A stretch of 64,000 nucleotides of DNA. Origin: Mycobacterium lehmannii. GTDB taxonomy: Bacteria; Actinomycetota; Actinomycetes; Mycobacteriales; Mycobacteriaceae. Every line of letters begins with the position of its first letter. Positions within the stretch are counted from its first letter, which is position 1. The notes beneath the pieces are model-generated. The model did not search any database. It was not told where the DNA came from and saw nothing but the letters and a program-made list of their open reading frames with translations. The translations under genes and the position numbers were made by a program. Where the stretch lies: NCBI RefSeq assembly GCF_002245535.1, contig NZ_NKCN01000025.1:1-64000 (forward strand). The letters run 5' to 3'. This document shows, in pieces, positions 35,171 to 50,100 of the stretch.

Positions 35171-38100
35171 GGTGGCCCTCCAGCGGCCCTCTGTGATTCC
35201 GTTGTCGTTCGCGCAAAGTCGGCTGTGGTTCCTGGACCAGGTGCAGGCGGGTGCGTACAACATGCCGACCGTGCTTCGGATCAGTGGCCGACTGGATGTC
35301 AAGGCGCTCTCCACCGCCCTCGACGATGTGATCGCGCGACACGAAGTGCTGCGCACCGTGTATCCCCAAACCGACGGTGTGCCATGTCAACAGGTGCTGT
35401 GCGCCGGTGCTGCGAAGTGGCGGCACCACGGCATGCCGGTGGAATCGATGTCCGAGCGCGAGGCGTTCGGCGAGTTGACGGCAATGGCGGCCTATCCGTT
35501 CGACCTGTCGGTGGAGATTCCGCTTCGCGCTCAACTGTATGGGATTGGCCCCCAGGAGTATCTGTTGGGGATCGTCGTGCACCACATCGCGTTTGACGGA
35601 TGGTCAGTGGCACCGCTAGCGCGCGATCTGGGTCAGGCGTATGAAGCCCGCCAACAGGGCCGAGAGCCCGAGTGGACTGCGTTACCGGTGCAGTACGTCG
35701 ACTACGCGTTATGGCAGCGTGCACAGTTCGGCGATCTGGCGGACAGCCGCAGCCCGATCGCCGCACAGCTGGACTATTGGCACGATGCCTTGGCGGGCAT
35801 GCCCGAACGGCTCCAGCTTCCAACTGACCGGCCCTACCCCCCAGTGGCCGACCAGCAGGGCGCCACCTTGCCAGTGGACTGGCCGGCGTCACTGCAGCAG
35901 CGGGTACGTCAGTTGGCCGCGAATTGCAACGCGACCAGTTTCATGGTGGTGCAGGCCGCGCTCGCAGTACTGCTGTCGCGGTTGAGTGGCAGTCCGGATG
36001 TAGCGATGGGGTTTCCGATAGCCGGCCGCACCGATCCTGCACTCGACGAGTTGGTGGGTTTCTTCGTCAACACGTTGGTCCTGCGGGTCGACCTGGCGGA
36101 GGACCCCACGGTCGATGAGGTACTCGCGCAGGTACGCCAACGCAGCATAGGCGCCTACGAAAACGAGGACGTACCCTTCGAGGCGCTCGTCGAACGCCTG
36201 AACCCGACTCGCAGCCTGACCCATCACCCGCTGGTTCAGGTGTTATTAGCCTGGCAGAACCTTCCCGGCAATGCGGGGGCCCCCACCCCGTTGACGTTGG
36301 ACGGACTCCAAGTCACCCAGATTCCGGTCGACACTCACACCGCGCGCATGGACCTGTCATTCTCGCTGGCCGAGCGGTGGACGGAAACCGCTGAGCCAGC
36401 TGGCATTTCGGGGGAAGTAGAATTCCGCAGCGACGTTTTCGACCCGCACACGATCACGACACTGCTGCAACGGTTCGAGCGGATCCTGACGGCCATGACA
36501 GCCGATCCGGCAGCGCGCTTGTCGTCGATCGAGCTGCTCGACGCCACCGAGTTCGCTTGGCTGGATCAGATCGGCAACCGCGCGGTGCTCGCCGACCCGG
36601 CTCCTGCGGCCGCGTCGATACCGCAGCTGTTCGCCGAACATGTGATGCGCCGCCCGGAGATGGTCGCGATCAGCTACGGACGGGATTCGTGGACGTACCT
36701 CGAACTCGACCAAGTCTCAGATCGGTTGGCACACCTGCTGTCTGCCCATGGTGCTGGTCCCGGTGAGACTGTCGCGTTGCTGCTGGAACGCTCGGCCGAG
36801 GCGATCGTGGCGATGCTGGCGGTACTCAAGACCGGCGCCGCTTATCTGGCGATCGACCCGGCCCACCCGGACGCCCGCGTCGAGTTCATGCTCACCGACG
36901 CCACACCGGTGGCCGCGCTCACCACCCCCGATCTTCGACAGCGCCTCAACGGTTACACGCTTACCGTTCTCGACGCCGCCGACCCTGGCGAGGACGCGCA
37001 GCGTGGTTCCATCCTCTCGACACCGGCACCAGAGGACATCGCTTACGTCGTCTACACCTCGGGGACCACCGGAACTCCCAAAGCCGTGGCCATCACCCAC
37101 CACAACCTGGCTCATCTCGCCGCCTCGACACCACCGGGTCTGCCTGCAGCGCAGGTGTGGACGCAATGTCACTCCTACGGTTTCGACTTCTCGGTCTGGG
37201 AGATCTGGGCTGCCCTGCTCGGCGGCGGCAGGCTCGTGGTGGTGCCCGAAGAGGTGGCCGCTTCACCGGAGGACTTCCACGCCCTGCTGGTACGCGAACA
37301 GGTCAACGTGCTCACCCAAACTCCATCCGCAGTGGCGGCTCTGAATTCGGACAGGTTGGAGTCCGTGGCCGTACTGCTGGGCGGCGAAGCGTGCCCAGCC
37401 GATGTCGTAGACCATTGGGCCCCCGGCCGCGTGGTGATCAACGCCTATGGCCCCACCGAGACAACGGTGTACGCCTCGATGAGCACACCCCTGCAGGCAG
37501 GCACCGGGGCGGCGCCGATCGGTGCGCCGGTGGCGACCGCGGCGCTGTTCGTTCTCGACGAGTGGCTGCGCCCGGTCCCGGCCGGAGTGGTCGGTGAGTT
37601 GTACGTCGCCGGTCGAGGCGTGGGCCTCGGCTACCTAAGGCGGTCCGGGCTGACCGCAAGCCGGTTCCTGGCCTGCCCGTTCGGCCGGCCCGGCACACGC
37701 ATGTACCGCACCGGCGACCTGGTGTGCTGGCGCGCCGACGGTCAACTGCAATATCTTGGTCGCGCCGACGAACAGGTGAAGATCCGCGGCTACCGCATCG
37801 AGCTCGGCGAGATCCAAGCCGCCCTCGCCGCCCTCGACGGCGTCGAGCAGGCCGCCGTCATAGCCCACGAGGACCAGGCCGGGGTCAAACGGCTGGTCGG
37901 CTACCTCACCGAAAGTGCGCCCGGGACAGTCGATCCGGCCTCCGTGCGGCCCGTGCTCGCCGACCGGTTGCCCGCGTACATGGTGCCGACGGCGGTGGTG
38001 CTTCTCGACGCACTGCCGTTGACCGTCAACGGAAAACTCGATACCCGCGCACTGCCGATCCCCGACTACCAGAGCTCGCAGCATTACTCGGCACCTGCCG

Positions 38101-41100
38101 ACGCAGTCGAAGAGGTATTGGCCGGCATCTATGCGCAGGTGCTGGGTGTTCAGCGGGTCAGCGTCGATGACTCGTTCTTCGATCTCGGCGGCGACAGTAT
38201 CTTGTCGATGCAGGTGGTGGCCCGTGCCCGCGCCGCCGGTCTGCGGTGTCGGCCCCGCGACATCTTCGTCGAGCAGACCGTTGCCCGGCTGGCCCGGGTC
38301 GCCGGGATAGCCGGCGGTGAGATCGGCCCTGCCGACGAGGGCGTCGGCGCCGTGAATGCGACGCCCATCATGTGCTGGCTGCATCAAGTATCCGGCAATA
38401 TAGACGAATTCAACCAGACCGTGGTGGTGCAGGCGCCGGCAGGCGTCACCCACCGCGATATCGTCGCCATGCTGCAGACGCTGTTGGACCGCCACGCCGC
38501 CTTGCGGCTGCGTGCCGAACACCGCGAGACGGGCTGGTCGCTGTATGTGCCCGAGCCTGGGTCGGTCGATGCGGCGGCAAGCCTGGAAACCGTAGGTGAG
38601 TTGACGACAGATGCGTTGGTGGCCGGGCGTTCTCGACTCAACCCCTCCGCGGGCGTGATGCTCAGCGGTCTGTGGGCGCCGAGCACCGGCGAGTTGGGTT
38701 TGATCGTCCACCACCTCGCCGTAGACGCGGTCTCGTGGCGGATTCTCCTCGAAGACCTCAACATCGCCTGGACGCAGTACCACAGCGGACAGCCGATCGA
38801 GTTGCCACCGTTAGGCACCTCGTTTCAGCGCTGGGCGGCGCTGCTCGACAAGCATGCTCACAGTCCGGCGGTCATCGCCTCCGCCGACACCTGGCGCAAA
38901 GCGTCCACCACGCCAACGGCTTTGCCCCGCGTACGACCTGAGAAAGATACCTATGCCAACGCGGGCCGGTTTTCAGCGTCGCTGGATCCGGAGACGACGC
39001 GACTGCTGTTGGGGCAGGTGCCTTCCGCATTACACGCCGGCGTGCAGGACGTCCTGCTGATCGGGTTCGCGTTGGCGTGGCGAACGTTCCTCGCGGGGAA
39101 CGACTCCGTCGTCATCGATGTCGAAACCCATGGGCGCAACGAAGACCTGGCTCCCGAGCTCAACCTGTCCCGTACGGTGGGATGGTTCACGTCGAAGTAC
39201 CCCGTGGCGCTGACCATCGACCCGCTGCCCTGGGGTCACGTGGTCGCCGGTGACGCCACGGTGGGCGCTGTGCTCAAGAACGCCAAGGAACAACTGCGTG
39301 CCCTGCCGGACGGCATGACATACGGACTGTTGCGTTACCTCAACACCGGTGTCGCGCTGCCCGAGACAGATCCGGCCATCGGGTTCAACTACCTCGGACG
39401 GCTGGACGCAGGCGGCGTGCGGATGTCCGAGGACATGTGGCGGCTCTGCGATGACGGGTTGGCGTTGGCCGATGCCGTCACGGCGGTAGCCATGCCGCTG
39501 TCACACACCGTCGAACTCAACACCGGCGCCGTAGAGGGCGCCAATGGGGCTCTTCTACAGGCCAATTGGACATGGGCGACATCGACTTTGGACGAAAGCC
39601 AAGTCGACGGGCTCAACCGTCTCTGGTTCGACGCGCTGAAGGGTATCTGCCGCCACGTCGTACGCGGCGGTGGTGGGTTGACACCCTCCGACATCACACC
39701 CGTCGTCCTCGACCAGGACCAGATCGACCAGCTCGAGAAGCAGGACCGCGTCGCCGACATCCTTCCGCTGACCCCGCTTCAGGAGGGGTTGTTCTTCCAC
39801 GCCAACACCACGGCCAGCGCAGACGACGCGGTCTACGCCATGCAACTCGACATCTCCATCGACGGCCCACTCGATCCGCAGCGACTCCGACACGCCATCG
39901 AGACGGTGGCCAAGCGCCACCCCAACCTCGCGGCCCGGTTCGACGGCCGCTACGGGCAACCGATCCAGGTCATTCCCGCCGACCCCGTCATCCCTTGGAC
40001 GTTCCTCGACCTTGGTGCCACCGGCATGGATGTCGGCATGGATGCGGCTGCCGCCGCGGTGGCAGCCGGCCCGACCGCGGGTGCGCCGCCCACCGACACA
40101 GCGACGACGGACGCGGTCTACCGGACCCTCGAAACCGATGTGGCCGAGGCGATCACGAAGCTGTGCGCGGACGAACGTGCCGCGGTCTGCGACCTCACCC
40201 GTCCACCCGCCTTCCGGACGGCCGTGGTGCGGACGGCGCCGAACCGACACCGACTGGTGCTGACCAACCACCACATCGTGCTCGACGGCTGGTCGCTGCC
40301 GATCGTCGCCCGAGAGATATTCGCCAGCTACTACGGACACCGACTGCCCGCCGCCGGCTCCTACCGCCGATACGTCATGTGGCTTGCCGAACGGGACAAC
40401 ACCGCGGCGCGTGCGGCCTGGCGTGAGGTGCTGGCTGGCTTCGACACACCTACAGTGGTCGGCCCTCCGAACCGGCTGAGGCTCGGGCCGCGAGGGACCA
40501 CCGCGTTCCGGGTCGGCGAGGACTCGACGCGGGCGCTCGGCGAGCTGGCACGCTCATGTCACACGACCGTCAACACGGTGCTGCAGGCCGCCTGGGCGCA
40601 GTTGCTGGTGTCACTGACCGGCCACCACGATGTCGCATTCGGCACTGCGGTGTCCGGGCGATCCACCGACATCATCGGCGCTGAATCGATGGTCGGCCTG
40701 CTGATCAACACCGTGCCGGTGCGCGCCTACACCACTCCGGCGACGACCGTCGGCGAGTTGCTGGACCAACTGCAGCGCAGCTACAACCACACACTGGAAC
40801 ACCAGCACCTCGCGCTGAGCGAGATTCACCACGCCACCGGCCAGGATCTGCTGTTCGACACCGTCTTCGTCTACGAGAACTATCCCGTCGACGCCCGCAC
40901 GTTGCTCAGCAACGGGCTGACCGTCACCGAGGTCAACGGACGCGAGTCCACCCACTACCCGCTCGCGGTCGTCGCGCAGCCGGGCACGGAGTTGGGGATG
41001 CGCATCGAGTTCGACACCGACGTGTTCGACGCGACTGAGGTCGACGAGCTCAGCCGGCGCTTTCAGCGGGTGCTGCGGGCGATGACCGCCGGCCCGACGC

Positions 41101-44100
41101 GCCGGTTGTCGTCGATCGATCTGCTCGACGGTGACGAGCACGCGGTTATCGACCGGCACGGCAACATAGCCGTGTTGACCCAGACCTCCGCGCCGACAAC
41201 GATTCCGGCGCTTTTCGCCGCGCAGAAGGCGCGCGACCCGCAGGCGGTCGCGTTGACCTTCGAGCGTGAGTCGATGTCGTACGGTGAGCTAGACGAGGCG
41301 TCGAATCGACTCGCCCACTTGCTGGTTCGCCACGGAGCCGGGCCGGGCCGGTGTTTTCTGATTGTGTCCGAGCGCTCGGCCCGGGCCGTCGTGGGGATCC
41401 TGGCGGTGCTCAAGAGCGGGGCAGCTTACCTGCCGATCGACCCGTCGACGCCCAGGACTCGCATCGAGTTCATCGTCGCCGACGCTGCACCGGCCGCCGC
41501 GCTCACCACCACCGACCTGGCGGACCAGATGCGCGGCATCGGCATCCCTGTCATCGAACTCGACGACGCCGTGATATCCGCAGAGTCGAGCAGCGCGCTG
41601 CGCGAACCGGCCGCAGACGACATCGCGCACATAATCTACACATCGGGAACTACCGGCGTCCCGAAAGGCGTTGCGGTCACACATCACAACGTCACCCGCC
41701 TCTTCGACTCCCTCGACGTCGGTCTCGAGCTGGGGCCGCATCAGGTGTGGGCCCACTGCGCGTCGCTGGCGTTCGACTTCTCGGTCTGGGAGATCTGGGG
41801 CGCGCTGTTGTTCGGCGCACGGCTTGTGGTCGTGCCCAAGTCGGTGACCCGCTCGCCGAAGGACCTGAACGCTTTGTTGCGCAGTGAGCACGTCACAGTG
41901 CTGAGTCAGACACCGACGGCGGTGCAGGCGCTTTCAACCGAGGGCTTGGCGGCCGTCACGTTGATGGCGGCCGGTGAGGCCTGCCCGGCCGAGGTGGTGG
42001 ACCGCTGGGCGCCGGGCCGGGTGATGCTCAACGGTTACGGGCCGACCGAGATCACCGTGTACGCGACAATCAGCGCGCCACTGACGGCAGGATCGGACAC
42101 GGTGCCGATCGGTGCACCCGTGCCGGGCGCCGCGCTGTTCGTGCTCGACGGGTGGCTGCGCCCGGTACCGCTCGGGGTGGTGGGCGAGCTGTACGTGGCG
42201 GGCCGAGGGGTCGCCGTCGGATACTGGCGTCGGCCTGGCCTGACCGGATCACGGTTCGTCGCATGTCCCGGCGGTGAGCTCGGCGCACGGATGTACCGCA
42301 CCGGTGATCTGGTGCGGTGGCGCGCAGATGGGCAATTGCAGTACCTGGGTCGCGCCGACGAGCAGGTCAAGGTACGCGGCTACCGGATCGAACTCGGCGA
42401 GGTGCGCACCGCGCTTGCTGAGCTGAACGGCGTCGAGCAGGCCGCGGTGATCGCCCGCGAGGACCGCCCCGGTGACAAACGCCTGGTCGGTTACCTCACC
42501 GAAACCATCCCTGGGACAATTGATCCGGCGGAGGCGCGGGCCGCCCTTGTTGAGCGGTTGCCGTCCTATATGGTGCCCGCGGCCGTGGTGGTACTCGACG
42601 TGTTGCCACTGACGGCGAACGGCAAGCTCGACGTCCGTGCCTTGCCGGCACCGGAGTACCAGGGCGTCGATCACTACCGCGCCCCGGCCACTCCCATCGA
42701 GGCGATCCTGGTCAGCCTCTACGCCCGGGCGCTCGGCCTCGAACGCGTCGGTGTCGACGACTCCTTCTTCGACCTCGGCGGGGACAGTATCTTGGCGATG
42801 CGCGTGGTCGCCGACATCAACACCAGCCTCGATGGCGATCTCTCCGTGCGTGCCTTGTTCGACGCGCCCACGGTCGCCGGGCTGGCGCGCTGTCTCGGCG
42901 GTGACGCGGGCCGGCGCGCACCATTGGTCCCGGACGCACGGCCCCCGGTGATCCCATTGTCGTTCGCCCAGAGCCGGCTGTGGTTCCTCGACCAGTTGCA
43001 GGGTCCTTCAGCCGTTTTCAACATGACTGTCGCGCTGAATCTGCAAGGGCAGCTTGACGTCGACGCGCTGCAAGCGGCTCTACACGACCTCGTCGCCCGC
43101 CATGAGAGCCTGCGCACGTTGTTCCCAGCGCCGGACGGGGTCCCGCAGCAGCTCGTCGTGGACGCCGACAACGCCGACTTCGGCTGGCAGGTCGTCGACG
43201 CCACTGCCTGGTCGGCGGAGCGGCGCAGCGACGCCATCGAGGAGACGGTACGCCTGGCCTTCGACCTCTCTTCGCAGATTCCGTTGCGAGCCCGGCTGTT
43301 CCACGTCGGTGAAGACGAACACGTGTTGGCGGGCGTAGTGCACCACATCGCCGCCGACGGCTGGTCGATCGCCCCGCTGATACGCGATCTCAACGCGGCA
43401 TACACGAGCCGGTGCGCGGGGCGGCCACCGGCGTGGTCGCAATTGCCGGTGCAGTACGCCGATTACACGCTGTGGCAGCGTGAGCAGTTCGGCGATCTCG
43501 ACGACGGCAGCAGTCCCATCGGAGCCCAATTGGCGTACTGGCGGGACGCGCTGGCGGGGATGCCCGAACGGCTGCAGCTGCCGACCGACCGTCCCTACCC
43601 GCCGGTGGCCGAGCAGCGCGGCGCCACGGTGACCGTCCAGTGGCCGGCCGAGTTGCAGCGTCGGGTGGGGGATGTGGCCGCGCAGCACAACGCGACAAGT
43701 TTCATGGTCGTCCAAGCCGGCCTGGCTGCGTTGCTGTCCCGGCTGAGTAGCAGTTACGATGTCGCCGTTGGGTTCCCGATCGCCGGACGCCGCGATCCCG
43801 CGCTCGACGACCTCGTCGGTTTCTTCGTCAACCTCTTGTTGCTACGGGTGGATCTGGCGGGCGACCCGACGGTCGCGGAGTTGCTTGCGCAAGTGCGACG
43901 GAGCAGCCTGGACGCCTACGAGAACCAGGATGTGCCGTTCGAAGTTTTGGTCGATCGGCTCAACCCGGCCCGCAGCCTGACCCATCACCCGCTCGTGCAG
44001 GTCGCGTTGGCCTGGCAGACGGCCATCGGAGGCGCCGACGATACCGACGCGCTGACGCTCGGCGATCTGCAGGTCACCCGGATGCCCGTGGAAACCCACA

Positions 44101-47100
44101 CCGCTCGTATGGACCTGGTGTTCTCGCTGTCCGAGTGCTGGACCGACACCGGTGAGTGCGACGGGATCGGCGGGACGGTCGAATTCCGCACCGACGTGTT
44201 CGACGCCGTCACCGTCGAGACACTGGTCGCACGGCTGCAACGGGTCTTGACTGCGATCACGAGCGATCCCTCGCGGCGGTTGTCGGCGGTGGACGTGCTC
44301 GCCGACGAAGAGCACGCGCAACTCGAGCGGTTCGGCAACCTCGTCGGATTGACCGCCCCGAGACCTGCGCCGGACTCGATTCCGGCGTTGTTCGCCGAAC
44401 ACGTGGCGCGCGCACCGGATGCGGTCGCGATCAGCTGTCTGGACACTTCCTGGACCTACCGGCAACTAGACGAGGGTTCGAACCGGCTGGCGCACTTGTT
44501 GATCAGCCGCGGGGCGCGACCGGGACGATGCGTGGCACTGGCGATGAGCCGGTCGGCAGAAGCCATCGCGGCGATACTTGCGGTACTCAAGACCGGAGCG
44601 GCGTACCTTCCGATCGATCCGGGCTTGCCGTCGGCGCGTATCGAGTTCATGATCGCCGATACCGCACCGATCGCCGCGGTCACCACGGCCGCCCTGCGCG
44701 ACAGCCTCGATGGCTGCGACGTGCCCGTTGTCGACGTCGACGATGCCGGCATCGCGACCCAGCCGGACACCGCGCTACCGCCGCCCCCCGCCGAACACCT
44801 CGCGTACGTCATCTACACCTCAGGAACCACCGGTGTGCCCAAAGGCGTTGCGGTCACCCATCACAACGTGACCCAGCTGTTGTCGTCGCTGGACGCCGGA
44901 CTGCCGCGGCCGGGGGTATGGGCGCAGTGCCATTCGTTGGCGTTCGACGTGTCGGTCTGGGAGGTCTTCGGCGCACTGCTGCGCGGTGGACGGGTCGTCG
45001 TCGTACCCGAAAGCGTCGCCGCTTCGCCGGACGACTTCCACGCGGTGCTGACCACCGAGAAGGTGAGTGTACTGACCCAAACGCCCTCTGCCGCAGGGAT
45101 GCTGCGACGCGAGGGGTTGGAGTCGACCGCGTTGGTGGTGGTCGGTGAGGCGTGCCCGGCCCAGGTCGTTGAGCAGTGGGCGCCCGGGCGGGTGATGCTC
45201 AACGCCTACGGTCCGACCGAGACCACGATGTGTGTGGCCATCAGCGCCCCACTGGCGCCGGGATCGAGCGTGCCGATCGGCTCGCCGGTGTCGAGGGCGG
45301 CGCTGTTGGTTCTCGACGACGTGCTACGGCCGGTGCCGCCCGGATCGGTCGGTGAACTGTACGTGGCCGGGGCGGGAGTCGCAGCCGGCTACCTCGGCCG
45401 GTCCGGACTGACAGCTTCGCGGTTTGTGGCCTGTCCGTCCAGGGGCAGCGCGGGACTGCGGATGTATCGCACCGGCGATGTGGTGCGCTGGCGTGCTGAC
45501 GGCCAACTGCAGTACCTGGGACGGTCCGACGAGCAGGTCAAGATCCGCGGCTACCGCATCGAACTCGGGGAAATTCAGGCCGCGCTCGCCGAACTGGCCG
45601 GCGTGGAGCAGGCAGTCGTCGTCGCTCGCGAAGACCGCCCCGGTGAAAAACGGCTGGTCGGCTACCTCACCGGAACGGCAGACCCCGCCGAAACGCGCGC
45701 GGTCCTGGCCCGGCGGCTCCCGGGTTACATGGTGCCGGTCGCGGTGATGCAGTTGGAGAGCCTGCCGCTGACACCGAACAACAAGCTCGACGTCCGCGCG
45801 TTGCCCGCGCCCGACTACCAGGACAGTGACCGGTACCGCGCGCCGGCCGACGCGGTCGAGGAGATTCTGACCGGCATCTACGCCCAAGTGCTGGGACTCG
45901 AGAGGGTCGGCGTCGATGACTCTTTCTTCGACCTCGGCGGTGACAGCATCTTGTCGATGCAGGTGGTGGCGCGGGCTCGGGCAGCGGGTGTGACGTGCCG
46001 GCCGCGGGACATCTTCGTCGAGCAAACGGTGGCCCGGCTCGCCCGTGCCGCGCGGGTGCTGACCGCGGACACCGGCCCCATCGACGAAGGCCTCGGAGAA
46101 GTGGCAGCTACGCCGATCATGCGCTGGCTGCGCGAAATCGAGGGCTCAGTACGGGAATTCAATCAGACAATCATCGTCGATGCACCCGAGGGTGCGACGC
46201 GTGCCGACGTCGGCACCGTGCTGCAGGCACTGTTGGACCGACATGCCATGTTGCGCCTGCACGCGGTAGAGCGCGGGACCGGAGGTTGGTCACTGCACGT
46301 ACCGGATCCGGGGTCGGTCGATGCCGACGCGTGCGTCGACGCGGTCGACGAACTGTCTGAGGAGGTGGTGAGAGCGGCGCGGTCGCGGCTGGACCCCGCC
46401 AAAGGTCGGATGCTCAGCGCGCTTTGGGTGCCCGCCACCGGCCGGCTGGCGCTGATCATCCACCATCTGGCCGTCGACGCGGTGTCATGGCGCATCCTTC
46501 TCGAAGACCTGAATATCGCTTGGGCGCAACACCGCAACGGGCAGCCGGTGAACCTGCCGGTGACTGGAACGTCGTTCCGGCGGTGGGCGTCTCTGTTGAC
46601 AGAGCGCGCACACGACCCCGCGGTGCTGCGCCAGGCGGATGCGTGGCGACATGTCGCAGTGGTGCCGCCCGCACTCCCAGCGCCGCAGCCCGACATCGAT
46701 ACCTACTCCAGCGCGGGCCAGCTGTCCGCCACGCTGGACACCGACACCACCCGCGTTCTGGTCGGCGACGTACCCGCCGCGTTCCACGCCGGTATTGGCG
46801 ACATCCTGCTCATCGCATATGCGATCGCTTGGTCGCGGTTCCTCGACATCGGCGGCGAACCCGTGGGCATCGACGTCGAAGGCCACGGCCGGTACGACGA
46901 TCTCGCGCCGGATCTCGATTTGTCGCACACGGTGGGTTGGTTCACCCTCAAACACCCTGTCGCCCTAGTTATTCCGGAGATGGCCTGGAACAAGACCGTG
47001 GCCGGCGACACCATGCTTGGCAACGTGGTAAAAGATGCCAAGGAACAACTTCGCAGTCTGCCCGAGGGGTTGTCATACGGGCTTCTGCGTTACCTCAACG

Positions 47101-50100
47101 ACGAGATCGAGCTGCCGGCAACCGACCCGTCGATCGGATTCAACTATCTGGGCCGCCTCGGTGGCGCTGGGGCCGGAGTTGCGGGTGAACTGTGGACGGT
47201 CAGCAGAGATGACTTGTCGCTCGTCGACATTTCTGCCGCCATTCCCATGTCGCTGTCCCACACCGTCGAGCTCAACGCCGCGACCGTCGACACCGACGCG
47301 GGACCGCAGCTGCAGGCGAAGTGGGCATGGGCCCAGTCAGCCGTCAACCAGGCCGACGTAACCCGTCTCAGCGACCTGTTCTTCGACGCACTCAGCGGCA
47401 TCTGCGCCTACGTCCGGGAGGGCGGCGGCGGGCTGACCTCTTCGGACATCACGCCCGCCCGGCTCAACCAGCACCAAATCGACCGGCTCGAGACGCAATT
47501 CCGCCCCGCGGACATCCTCCCGCTGACCCCGATGCAGCAGGGCCTCCTCTTTCACGCCAGCACCGCACAGTGCAGCGGTGACGACCTGTACGCAATGCAA
47601 CTCGACATCACGATCACCGGTCGGCTGGACCGCGATCGCCTGGAAGCGGCGGTCCAGGCCGTGGCCGCACGCCATCCGCACCTGGTCGCTCGATTCTGCG
47701 GAGAGTACGACCCACCGGTGCAGATCATCCCCGCCGATGCGCGACCGGCCTGGCAGTACCTCGACCTCGCAGGCAAGGACGCCGACGAGCGGGTCGCGCG
47801 GGTTTGCGGCGACGAACGCGCCGCGGTCTGCCGTCTCAGCGACGCACCGGCGTTTCGTGCGGCGCTGATTCGCCTCGCCGAGGATCGGCATCGCTGCGTA
47901 CTGACCTTCCACCACATCGTGATCGACGGCTGGTCGCTGCCTATCCTCGCGCAAGAGTTGTTCGCGAGCTACTTCGGGCAGCGGTTGTCGGCCGCCGGAT
48001 CGTTCCGCCGGTACGTCACCTGGATGTCAGAGCGTGACATCGATTCGGCGCGGGCGGCCTGGGGCGAAGTCCTCGTCGGATTCGACACGCCGACCATGGT
48101 CGCCCCGCCCGGCCGGCACGGGCGCCGGGGGGTTGAGTCGCATCGGTTGTCCGAGCACCTCAGTCGTGCCGTCGAGGAGTTGGCGCGCTCAGAGCACACC
48201 ACCGTCAACACCGTGCTTCAGGCAGCTTGGGGGCATCTGCTCACGTGGTTGACCGGCCGGCGGGACGTCGCGTTCGGCACTGCGGTGTCCGGCCGTCCGG
48301 CTGACCTTGCGGACGCGGAGTCGATGGTCGGGCTGTTGATCAACACGGTGCCCGTCCGGGCGACCTTCAAGCCGGACACCACGGCATCCGATGTGCTGAA
48401 ACAACTTCGGACAGCCCATGCCCACACCCTTGAGCACCAGCATCTTTCGCTTGCCGAGATCCACCGGATCACCGGGCTGGACCAGTTGTTCGACACGCTC
48501 TTCGTCTACGAGAACTACCCGGTCGACACGGCGGATTTGCTCGACTTCGACGGGCTGGCCGTCACCGAGTTCAGCACCCGCGAGCGCAACGACTATCCGC
48601 TGACGCTGCAGGCCATGCCGGGGCGCGAACTCGCGCTTCGGCTCGAGTATGACATCGAGGTGTTCGACCCGGCCGGAGTGGGCACGCTGATCGGGCGTCT
48701 GCAGCAGGTGCTGGTCGCGATGACCGCCGACCCGGCGCGGCAGCTCTTGTCGATCGACCTGCTCGACGCCGACGAGCATGCCCGCTTGGACCTGATGGGT
48801 AACCGCGCGGTGCTGACGCAACCGGTGGGGACGCCGTCATCGATTCCGGCTGTGTTCGCTGCCCAGGTGACTCGCACCCCTGATGCGATCGCGGTGAACT
48901 GCGGCGAGTCTGCGTGGTCGTACCGGGAACTCGACGAGGCGTCCAACCGCCTGGCCCACCTGCTTGCCGAACACGGTGCTCGCCCGGGCCAGTCTGTGGC
49001 GCTGCTATTTTCGCGCTGCCCCGAGGCCATCCTTGCGATCCTCGCGGTGCTGAAGTCGGGCGCGGCGTATCTGCCGATCGACCCCGCCCACCCCTCCACC
49101 CGGATCAAGTTCATGATCGCGGACGCCGCGCCGGTCGCAGCAGTCACCACCGCCGCTCTGGCGCACCGATTCGATGAGTGTGACATCGAGGTCATCGACG
49201 CCGCCGACCCGCGCGTCGACACCCAGCCCAGCACCGCGCCGCCCGCACCCCGTCCGGACGACATCGCGCACATCATCTACACCTCCGGGACCACCGGTGT
49301 GCCGAAAGGCGTTGCAGTCACTCAGTACAACGTCGTGCAACTGTTCGACCGACTCGACACCGGCCTGGAGTTGTCACCGGCACAGGTGTGGACGCAGTTC
49401 CACTCCTATGCGTTCGACTTCTCGGTGTGGGAGATTTGGGGCGCACTGCTGCATGGTGGGCGACTCGTCATCGTGCCCGAGACCGTGGCCCATGCGCCGG
49501 AAGACTTCCACGCACTGTTGCGGTACGAACACGTCAGCGTGCTTACCCAGACACCCTCTGCCGTGAGGGGAATCACGCCCGAAGGCCTGGGCTCCACCGC
49601 GTTGGTCATCGGCGCTGAGGCTTGCCCCGCCGAGTTGGTGGACCGGTGGGCGCCGGGCCGGGTGATGCTCAACGTCTATGGTCCCACCGAAACCACGATG
49701 TGGCTCTCCAAGAGCGCGCCTCTGACGCCGGGTTCGGGTGCGCCGCCTATCGGCTCACCTGTCAGAGGAGCGGCGTTGTTTGTCCTCGACGGGTGGTTGC
49801 GGCCGGTGCTTCCCGGTGTGGTCGGGGAGTTGTACGTCGCGGGCAGCGGTGTGGGCGTGGGGTATTGGCGTCGGGCGGGGTTGACCGCGTCGCGGTTCGT
49901 GGCGTGTCCGTTCGCCTGCGGGGGGCAGCGGATGTATCGCACCGGGGATCTGGTGTGTTGGCGTCCAGACGGTCAGTTGCAGTATCTCGGGCGCTCCGAT
50001 GAGCAGGTCAAGATCCGCGGTTACCGCATCGAACTGGGCGAGGTGCAGGCGGCGCTGGCCGGGCTGGCCGGGGTGCAGCAATCGGTGGTGATCGCGCGCG

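Noticed and set aside
37635..38783. 382-codon minus-strand open frame in module 2
   Set aside because: Shadow of A2-T2-E2 with the same compositional signature; no recognisable motif or ribosome-binding site.
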